A stretch of 20,616 bases of DNA from Sphingomonadales bacterium (GTDB lineage Bacteria > Pseudomonadota > Alphaproteobacteria > Sphingomonadales > Sphingomonadaceae), in the NCBI GenBank assembly GCA_024636595.1, contig JAGXGT010000064.1, positions 1 to 20,616 on the forward strand, written 5' to 3'. Numbering within the stretch: the first letter of the stretch is position 1; each line of letters starts with the position of its first letter. The notes below the pieces were generated by a model. That model was given only the letters and a program-made list of their open reading frames with translations. It did no database searches and was not told the origin of the DNA. Below, piece after piece: positions 15,560-20,616 of the stretch. The translations under genes and the position numbers were made by a program.

Positions 15560-16254
15560 TGCGGCTGGTGCTGCTGATCATCGCGCTTGCGCTGCTGCTG
15601 CGCGGCTATGAATGGGTCACGCATGATAGCCGGATGCCGTGGACGCCGCTGTCGCTGGCCGCGCCGATCGGTCCGTTCACCACTCGGAAAATTGATGCGC
15701 TCGCCGATGATACGCCGCAGTGCCACCGGCTGCTTGAAGAGGCGGCGATAGACTATTCACCCCTGCCGCCTGTCGATGCCGGTCCGCAATGCGGCTATGA
15801 TAACGCCGTCACGCTCACCCAGGACCAGCCGCAGGCGATTGCCTACAGCCCCGCTGCCAAGACCAGCTGTCCGGTGGCCGTCAGTCTGGTCCTGTGGGAA
15901 AAGCAGATCGTCAATGCGGCGGCGGCGCGGCACCTTGGCACCACGGTTGAGGAGATTGTCACCTATGGCAGCTACACCTGCCGCCGGATCGGGGGTGGGC
16001 AAACCGGCAATTACAGCGAACATGCCACCGCCAATGCGATTGATATCGCCGCCTTCCGCCTCGCCGACGGGCGCACGGTTTAGGTGGCCGGGCACTGGGA
16101 CGCTGATGACGAGCGGTCGCGATTTCTGAAAGAGGTGCGGGACGGCGGCTGCACGCTGTTTGCGACGACGCTGTCGCCCGATTATAACAAGGCGCACGCC
16201 GACCATCTGCATTTTGACCAGGCGCGGCGGGGTGGGTCGCATTATTGCCGGTAG
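15559..16254 (+). pseudogene. Extensin-like C-terminal domain protein, interrupted by in-frame TAG
   Basis: Extensin-like_C proteins resemble the MD/M15-type D-Ala-D-Ala peptidases by their metal motifs and act, if at all, in the cell envelope. The frame begins with a membrane anchor (MRLVLLIIALALLLRGYEW) and a periplasmic domain: cysteine-rich CGYDNAVTL and SCPVAVSLVLWEKQIVNAAA, ITYGSY-like VTYGSYTCRRI, then SEHATANAIDIAAF (S153, H155, D162), matching the SxHxxxxAxD metal motif. Codon 175 is TAG (16081-16083). The frame continues intact for 56 codons with FLKEVRDGGC, LSPDYNKAHADHLHFDQA (H216 and H218, the second half of the metal site) and a terminal YCR before TAG 16252. A single base change explains the break; the 174-residue product would lack the HxH ligand. 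GTG follows the TAG directly, so reinitiation is conceivable. ATG 15559 is the only in-frame start. Confidence 0.85.
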
Positions 16255-16302
16255 GGTCAGGACCGGTTTCATTACCATGACAGCTTGTTGAATAGTCCGA
16301 TT

Positions 16303-16370
16303 CCCTCTCCCTCAAGGGAGAGGGTTGTGCAGACTTGGCAGCTTGCTGCCTAGTCGGAGCTGGGTGAGGG
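16303..16370 (-). repeat. Diverged inverted member of the 86-bp repeat family
   Basis: Read on the minus strand it starts CCCTCACCCAGCTCCGACTA, matching the start of copies A and B with about 5 changes in 22 bases, and ends in a perfect 9-bp hairpin CCCTCTCCC-TCAA-GGGAGAGGG. With copy B it forms an inverted pair. Confidence 0.75.
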
Positions 16371-16405
16371 TTTACCGGGCCATACGGGCTCAGCAGTCCA
16401 ACATC

Positions 16406-16491
16406 GGAACACCCTCATCCAACTGCGCCTAGCCGCCTTCGCCAAGGCTTCGGCGGCAAGGCTGCGTATCCTTCTCCCTCACGAGAGAAGG
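16406..16491 (+). repeat. Dispersed repeat, copy B
   Basis: Matches copy A (15251-15336) at 84 of 86 positions; one difference breaks the terminal hairpin (GAGAGAAGG for GGGAGAAGG). The two copies bracket the interrupted extensin-like gene. Confidence 0.9.
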
Positions 16492-16521
16492 CAAGCTATC
16501 TGCCTCCCCTCCAATTATCTT

Positions 16522-16546
16522 GGAACAGGATCGCCTTCCGCACGTT
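16522..16546 (+). promoter_or_regulatory. Candidate EcfG (general stress response) promoter of the DUF2171 gene
   Basis: GGAAC (16522-16526), exactly 16 bases, CGTT (16543-16546), on the strand of the gene and 35 bases before its ATG. This equals the established GGAAC-N16/17-CGTT consensus recognised by EcfG sigma factors under PhyR/NepR control in alphaproteobacteria. Confidence 0.7.
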
Positions 16547-16581
16547 GGTTACACAGCACAGAAACAGAAAAGGATATCCCC

Positions 16582-16839
16582 ATGGTAGACAAGAGCGAAA
16601 TCAAGGAACATATGGAAGTTATCGGCGCGGATGGCGTGCATGTTGGCGTGGTTGATCACCTCGACGATGGCGGCGAGCGCATCAAGCTGACCAAGAAAGA
16701 CAGCCCGCAGACCAAGGGTGGCAAAGGCGCTTCGCATCATTACCTGCCGATCGGGCTGGTGGCCGAGGTCGAAGGCGACAAGATCCGCCTTTCCGCGACC
16801 GGCGAGAATGCGGTCAATATGTTCGAAGAAGACAAATAG
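16582..16839 (+). CDS. DUF2171 domain protein, probable stress-induced
   Basis: An 85-residue soluble protein matching the DUF2171 pattern, a small domain related to PRC-barrel proteins; function unknown. The sequence begins VDKSEIKEHMEVIGADGVHV, then GVVDHLDDGGERIKLTKKDS, and has the conserved HHYLPIGLVAEVEGDKIRLS (52-71). It is charged, with no signal peptide or membrane segment. The ATG at 16582 has AAAGGA 8 bases upstream. An exact EcfG-type promoter motif stands at 16522-16546, so induction by the general stress response is likely; this is inference from the motif. A strong bidirectional terminator follows 20 bases after the stop, so it is a single-gene unit. Confidence 0.88.
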   Translation: MVDKSEIKEHMEVIGADGVHVGVVDHLDDGGERIKLTKKDSPQTKGGKGASHHYLPIGLVAEVEGDKIRLSATGENAVNMFEEDK

Positions 16840-16860
16840 GCTAACCGCCTATAGTGGCAA

Positions 16861-16897
16861 AAAAGCCCCGGCCTCGCTCAGCGCGGTCGGGGCTTTT
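16861..16897. terminator. Bidirectional rho-independent terminator
   Basis: AAAAGCCCCGGCC (16861-16873) pairs with GGTCGGGGCTTTT (16885-16897) with one G-T wobble and an 11-base loop. The A-run on one side and T-run on the other let it serve both the DUF2171 gene and the convergent gene ending at 16919. Confidence 0.92.
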
Positions 16898-16918
16898 GCT
16901 TTATGGGCCAGTAAAAGC

Positions 16919-17329
16919 TCAGCCGGCATCCTTGGTATAAGGCACAAACTCGCCAAAGGCGCAGCTGCCCATTGTCATGCCGCTGCCATTATCGATCAAC
17001 TGGACGATCTCGCCCTTGCACAGCGAGGAGGTCGGTCGACTGTAGGTCAAGATGTTGCGGTCGGCGTTGCGGCATCCGAGATAAGGCTTGTTGACATAGA
17101 TAGTCTTGGCGTTGCGGCTAGAACCGAAGATCAGGATGTCGTCGCTGATCACGGTCATCTGGCGTTGATCGCTATGGTTGATGCAGGAACGCGCCTCTCC
17201 CGCAGTCCGGCCTTCCAGCCGCTTGTCCAGTTTGGTTTGCTGTTTCTCGGTCAGCGCGATTGTCTCGCCGCCAATAGCGGGGGCCGCGAGCAACATTGCC
17301 ATTGGAAGTGCGAAAAGCAGTTTTGTCAT
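16919..17329 (-). CDS. Small secreted protein, DUF6491-like
   Basis: A 136-residue protein with a clear signal peptide (MTKLLFALPMAMLLAAPAIG, cleavage near 20), so periplasmic or secreted. The mature part shows the pattern I associate with DUF6491: RSCINHSDQRQMTVISDDIL, IFGSSRNAKTIYVNKPYLGC, a late LCKGEIVQLID and SCAFGEFVPYT at the end. Four cysteines, near residues 49, 86, 104 and 122, could form two disulfides. No enzyme motif is evident. The ATG at 17329 has AGGAG 7 bases upstream. It lies downstream of gloB on the same strand, 83 bases away, and ends at the shared terminator at 16861-16897. The family assignment is from memory of its pattern and is moderate. Confidence 0.7.
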   Translation of the reverse strand: MTKLLFALPMAMLLAAPAIGGETIALTEKQQTKLDKRLEGRTAGEARSCINHSDQRQMTVISDDILIFGSSRNAKTIYVNKPYLGCRNADRNILTYSRPTSSLCKGEIVQLIDNGSGMTMGSCAFGEFVPYTKDAG

Positions 17330-17412
17330 AACCTGTCTCCTGTTTCCAGTAGTCCGTCAGCGAACATTATAGCATGAATCAGGCTGAACCGGGAATGAAG
17401 CGGGGCTGCCGT

Positions 17413-18135
17413 TCAGAAATTGTCTTTTGCGGTCCGCCGCTCGCCCAGTTCCGCCGCCGAACTCGCCCGCATGAACGGGTTGGTGGCGCGCTCGAGCTGG
17501 ATCGTGGTCGGCACCGTCGCCTCGCCGCGCGCGCGCAGGGTCAGAACCTCGGCCATCCGCTCCTTGAGCGCGAGATTGTCCGGCTCGGCGACCAGCGCAT
17601 ATTCGCCGTTGCTCTGGGTATATTCATGGGCGCAATAGATCTTGGTGCTGTCGGGCAGCGCCTCCAGCTTGCGCATATTGTCGTACATCTGCTCGGCGGT
17701 ACCCTCGAACAACCGGCCGCAGCCCATCGCGAACAGCGTATCGCCGACGAAAGCCACCTCCTCCGATAGAATGTAAAAAGCGATATGACCCGCGGTATGG
17801 GCCGGCACGTCAATGACCTCAGCGGTCACTTCGCCGAGTTTCACCGTATCGCCTTCCTTGACCAGTGTGTCGAGCGTCGGAATACGATCCTTCTCAGCTT
17901 CCGGGCCGGTGATATGGCAACCGGTCGCTTCCTTGATCGCAGCGTTGCCGCCGGTATGATCTGGGTGCCAGTGGGTGTTCCAGATCTGGGTGATGGTCCA
18001 GCCGCGCTTTGCGGCCTCGGCCAGCACCGGTTCGGCCACCGCCGGATCGACGACCATGGTCTCCTTTGAGTCCGGCTCATGAACCAGCCAGACATAATTA
18101 TCGGACAAGACGGGAATGCGGATGATCTCTAACAT
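17413..18135 (-). CDS. gloB: Hydroxyacylglutathione hydrolase (glyoxalase II)
   Basis: A 240-residue cytosolic metallo-beta-lactamase-fold enzyme that hydrolyses S-lactoylglutathione to lactate and glutathione, the second step of methylglyoxal removal. The binuclear metal site is complete: T54-H55-W-H57-P-D59-H60, H113 in VPAHTAGHIAFY, D132 in FVGDTLFAMGCGRLFEG and H170 in YCAHEYTQSN. The C-terminal substrate segment TNPFMR is also present. Length is close to the 250-residue norm. The ATG at 18135 starts the family sequence MLEIIRIPVLSDNYVWL, though its Shine-Dalgarno is weak. It diverges from the diguanylate cyclase gene across 86 bases. Glyoxalase I, the enzyme that makes its substrate, lies beyond that gene at 19985. 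Confidence 0.95.
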   Translation of the reverse strand: MLEIIRIPVLSDNYVWLVHEPDSKETMVVDPAVAEPVLAEAAKRGWTITQIWNTHWHPDHTGGNAAIKEATGCHITGPEAEKDRIPTLDTLVKEGDTVKLGEVTAEVIDVPAHTAGHIAFYILSEEVAFVGDTLFAMGCGRLFEGTAEQMYDNMRKLEALPDSTKIYCAHEYTQSNGEYALVAEPDNLALKERMAEVLTLRARGEATVPTTIQLERATNPFMRASSAAELGERRTAKDNF

Positions 18136-18221
18136 CAGGATAAATTACCCTGAAAATCAAATATTGTCGATGCTTAACGGTAAAATAGGGGTTTCACCTT
18201 ATCCGCTACCTTTCTGCAGCA

Positions 18222-19970
18222 GTGATTTTGAAAAGGGGTCTTCTTTTGCGCTTGTTGGTCGCGTTTCTGGCATTTCTTTGGCTTGGTACCCCTGCGCTGG
18301 CCGAGGTGCCGATGTCGGATCGCCTGTGCACGCAGAGCAGCCCGATGAATGTCACCGTCACCAGCCTGTTGGAATCGGGCAAGGCCTTTGATTGCTCTTC
18401 CGACAAATATGCCGTCGAAGGTCCCCGGGTGTGGGTCCGGTTCCCGTTTCTCGCCGATACACTGCCCGACGGCACGGTCGAGGTGCAGGGCGACAATAAC
18501 GGGCTGACCAGCATGCAGGTCCATGCCCGGCTCGACGACGGGACCATTTTGTCATCCGCCTTCTCGGAGCGAGAAGTGGCGAAACACTGGCGGTCGAAAG
18601 GCTCCTATGGCCTGCCCGTCCCCGGCACCGACAATCCCGAGCTGCGCAACCGGATCCGGACGGTCTATCTGACGATCGACCGTCCGAAAGTGGTCAGCTC
18701 GATCTCGCTGATCCAGCTTGCGTCGCAACAGAAATGGGATGATCTGACACTGCCGCTGTCGATCATGTTTGCCGCGCTGTGCGGCATGGCGATCATGCCG
18801 CTGATCTACAACGCCTTCTTCTATGGCGCGATGCGCTACAATTTCATGCTCTGGCACAGTGTGATGATCAGCGCGACCGTCTGCTATACCTTTAGCTCTT
18901 CCGGGCTAATCTTCCTCTTCTTCCCCGAAACGACTCTGATCACCAAGATGCTGATCAACTACTGGGCGCTCGCGATCGGCGTGGGCGCTGGCGGCTTTTT
19001 CCTGCTGCGCTTCGTCGAACCGGGCAAGATCGCCTCCTGGCTGAAGGTCCTGATAACGGTCACGGCGCTTTTGCCAGTCATCGTGACCGCTTCTGTCCTG
19101 CAAATCGACGGCGGCTACAGCATGGATGCGCGCAACTATTATCATGCCTCGTTCCTGCCGGTCTTTTTCGTCGTGCTCTATGCGATGGGGCATGCGCTGC
19201 GCCGCGGCAGCCGCGCCATCTGGTTCCAGATCGCGGGCTGGACCCCGATCATCCTGTTCAGCCTCGACCGGGTTGCGCGCGGCATGGACCTCTATATCGG
19301 CTGGCCGATCCTGGACTATGGCCTCTATTTCACGCTGGTGCTGGAAACCATCATCCTCGCGCTCGGTGTCGCCAATCGCATCCTACGCCTGCGCCAGCGG
19401 CACGAAGATACATTGCGCCAACAGGCCGAACTGACCTTGCTTGCCGATACCGACGGATTGACGATGATGAACAATCGCCGAGCCTTTGACCGGGAATTTG
19501 AGCGCAACCAGCACGAGCATCGCTACAGCCATCTGGCGATTATCGACATCGATTTCTTCAAGCGGGTCAATGATCGCTATGGCCACGAGATTGGCGATAC
19601 CGTGCTGCGGGTGGTCGGTCGCACGCTCAATGCGACATCGCATTTTGCGGCTCGCGTCGGCGGCGAAGAATTCACGCTGCTGATGCGGATCGACAGTCGC
19701 GAGAAGCACAAACGCTATCCAGCCAATGCGCTGGCCGAAATCTGCCAGGCGCTGATCCAGGCTGTGGATGACGAGGTACCGGAAATCCGCGAACCGGTGA
19801 CATTTTCGGTCGGCGTCGCTTCGATCGGCAGACGCGCTTCGCTGCGCAGCGTGATGGCGACCGCCGACCGGCGGCTGTATGACGCCAAGAATAACGGTCG
19901 CAACCAGATTATATGGTTCGATATTGCGGAAAATAAATCGGCAAAGCCGGCGGGGACGGCTTCCGTATAA
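18222..19970 (+). CDS. 7TMR-DISM membrane sensor diguanylate cyclase
   Basis: A 582-residue inner-membrane sensor that should make cyclic di-GMP. A signal peptide (cleavage near TPALA-E, residue 27) leads a periplasmic 7TMR-DISMED2-like domain (about 28-175, with GPRVWVRFPF). Seven hydrophobic segments follow between about 178 and 390, then a short linker helix (RLRQRHEDTLRQQAELTLLA) and a GGDEF domain (about 410-570). The active site is intact: LADTDGLTMMNNRRAFD, DIDFFKRVNDRYGHEIGD and the signature GGEEF at 480-484. The inhibitory I-site RxxD ahead of it is missing (ATSH at that position), so product feedback at that site is not expected. No EAL domain. The start is GTG at 18222; a TTG two codons later is possible and no strong ribosome site decides. 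The ligand of the periplasmic domain is unknown. Confidence 0.93.
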   Translation: MILKRGLLLRLLVAFLAFLWLGTPALAEVPMSDRLCTQSSPMNVTVTSLLESGKAFDCSSDKYAVEGPRVWVRFPFLADTLPDGTVEVQGDNNGLTSMQVHARLDDGTILSSAFSEREVAKHWRSKGSYGLPVPGTDNPELRNRIRTVYLTIDRPKVVSSISLIQLASQQKWDDLTLPLSIMFAALCGMAIMPLIYNAFFYGAMRYNFMLWHSVMISATVCYTFSSSGLIFLFFPETTLITKMLINYWALAIGVGAGGFFLLRFVEPGKIASWLKVLITVTALLPVIVTASVLQIDGGYSMDARNYYHASFLPVFFVVLYAMGHALRRGSRAIWFQIAGWTPIILFSLDRVARGMDLYIGWPILDYGLYFTLVLETIILALGVANRILRLRQRHEDTLRQQAELTLLADTDGLTMMNNRRAFDREFERNQHEHRYSHLAIIDIDFFKRVNDRYGHEIGDTVLRVVGRTLNATSHFAARVGGEEFTLLMRIDSREKHKRYPANALAEICQALIQAVDDEVPEIREPVTFSVGVASIGRRASLRSVMATADRRLYDAKNNGRNQIIWFDIAENKSAKPAGTASV

Positions 19971-19984
19971 CGACCGTTAGCGGC

Positions 19985-20428
19985 TTACCACTCGCCGATA
20001 TTTTCCATGCTCGCCCACGGTTCCTGAACCGGCAGATTTTCGCCTTTTTGCAGCAGCTCGACGGAGATATTATCCGGCGAACGCACAAACGCCATATGCC
20101 CGTCGCGCGGTGGCCGGTTGATCGTCACACCCGCATCCATCAGCTTCTGGCACAATGCGTAAATATCATCGACCGCATAAGCGAGATGTCCGAAATTGCG
20201 GCCACCATCATATTGCTCGGCAGCACTACCATCCTCCGGGGGCCAGTTATACGTCAGCTCGACTTCGGCGACATCTTTCTGACCCGGACCAGCCAGAAAG
20301 ATCAGCGTGAAGCGCCCTTGCTCGCTGTCGTACCGCCGGACCTCTTCCAGCCCAAGATGCCCGAAAAACGCAACCGTTGCGTCGGGATCGCTGACCCTGA
20401 GCATGGTGTGCAGATATTTTATAGTCAC
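19985..20428 (-). CDS. gloA: Lactoylglutathione lyase (glyoxalase I)
   Basis: A 147-residue metalloenzyme of the vicinal-oxygen-chelate fold that isomerises the methylglyoxal-glutathione hemithioacetal to S-lactoylglutathione. Both repeats are visible: the first with H7 (YLHTMLRVSD) and E57 (EVELTYNWP), the second with H81 (FGHLAYAVDDIY) and E124 (ISVELLQ), which are the four metal ligands. The lack of an N-terminal extension and the length are those of the short bacterial nickel-type enzyme. The start is GTG at 20428, with GGAG about 8 bases upstream; no better ATG is in frame. It converges with the diguanylate cyclase gene, whose stop is 14 bases away. With gloB it completes the glutathione-dependent methylglyoxal route. 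Confidence 0.94.
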   Translation of the reverse strand: MTIKYLHTMLRVSDPDATVAFFGHLGLEEVRRYDSEQGRFTLIFLAGPGQKDVAEVELTYNWPPEDGSAAEQYDGGRNFGHLAYAVDDIYALCQKLMDAGVTINRPPRDGHMAFVRSPDNISVELLQKGENLPVQEPWASMENIGEW

Positions 20429-20521
20429 AGAGAAACTCCATTCGTCGCTATTCAGAAACGGTTCATCGCAGATATAGCAAAGCTGGGATGGGTCATGTGA
20501 AGCAGCCTAAGCGGTGTAGCG

Positions 20522-20560
20522 GGACAAAAGCTTCTGGAGTCAAGGACAAGAGGTTCTGGA
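20522..20560. repeat. Tandem 17-base direct repeat upstream of gloA
   Basis: GGACAAAAGCTTCTGGA (20522-20538) and GGACAAGAGGTTCTGGA (20544-20560) match at 15 of 17 positions with a 22-base period. They lie about 95-130 bases upstream of the gloA start. They may be a double operator or chance; no gene is seen in 20429-20616. Confidence 0.5.
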
Positions 20561-20616
20561 GCACTGGAAATCGTCTCGTGATCGCCTTTTAGCCGAAAAT
20601 TCGCATCCCGTTTCAC

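Larger units (their letters stand above)
16255..16521. other. Gene-free stretch with inverted and direct repeat copies
   Basis: No gene is seen. The stretch holds the inverted repeat relative at 16303-16370 and copy B at 16406-16491, facing each other across 35 bases, followed by a short pyrimidine-rich run up to the DUF2171 promoter. Confidence 0.6.

Noticed and set aside
15274..15726. 150-codon minus-strand frame
   Set aside because: It runs through dispersed repeat copy A and antisense to the extensin-like gene; no family resemblance.
15251..16491. CRISPR array or composite transposon formed by copies A and B
   Set aside because: There are only two direct copies, 1.1 kb apart with a gene between; no regular spacers, no transposase inside and no visible target duplication.

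Overview
The window reads as chromosomal DNA from a sphingomonad-like alphaproteobacterium (Sphingorhabdus, Parasphingorhabdus or Sphingopyxis type; this is an inference). The basis is GC-rich codon use, a CrtZ carotenoid hydroxylase, a stand-alone isovaleryl-CoA dehydrogenase, two promoter motifs of the alphaproteobacterial EcfG general stress response, and short palindromic intergenic repeats of the kind scattered through such genomes. No tRNA, rRNA, CRISPR array, phage or plasmid function was seen.

Layout. 1-2299: the N-terminal part of leuC (minus, running off the left edge) diverges from crtZ, which is followed 9 bases after its stop by an ATP-grasp gene in the same frame. 2350-6404: five minus-strand genes in order of transcription, GST, SulP anion transporter with STAS domain, GST and an unknown secreted or anchored protein; that is four recognisable units, with a palindromic repeat element just after the GST (5721) and SulP (3999) stop codons. 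6482-14018: core metabolism in alternating directions, a PhoX-like Tat lipoprotein, isovaleryl-CoA dehydrogenase, pyrD, gamma-glutamyltransferase and a long-chain acyl-CoA synthetase. 14019-16581: an accessory stretch holding a small AT-rich membrane protein, a REP-associated tyrosine transposase between 19-bp inverted repeats, an extensin-like gene, and many dispersed repeats. Both the transposase and the extensin gene are interrupted by one in-frame stop codon. 16582-20428: a DUF2171 gene with an EcfG-type promoter, a small secreted DUF6491-like protein, glyoxalase II, a membrane diguanylate cyclase and glyoxalase I.

How the genes fit. Glutathione-linked functions recur: two GSTs, gamma-glutamyltransferase, glyoxalases I and II. 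The two glyoxalases would together convert methylglyoxal to lactate, and they flank a 7TM-DISM/GGDEF sensor cyclase. Most other genes look like independent transcription units.

The most interesting signals are: (a) two exact GGAAC-N16-CGTT motifs 1.1 kb apart in the same orientation, each about 33-35 bases ahead of a plausible translation start; (b) paired nonsense codons in adjacent accessory genes whose frames otherwise stay intact; (c) three families of intergenic palindromic repeats; (d) the same-frame crtZ/ATP-grasp pair. I saw no clear new defence or mobile system.
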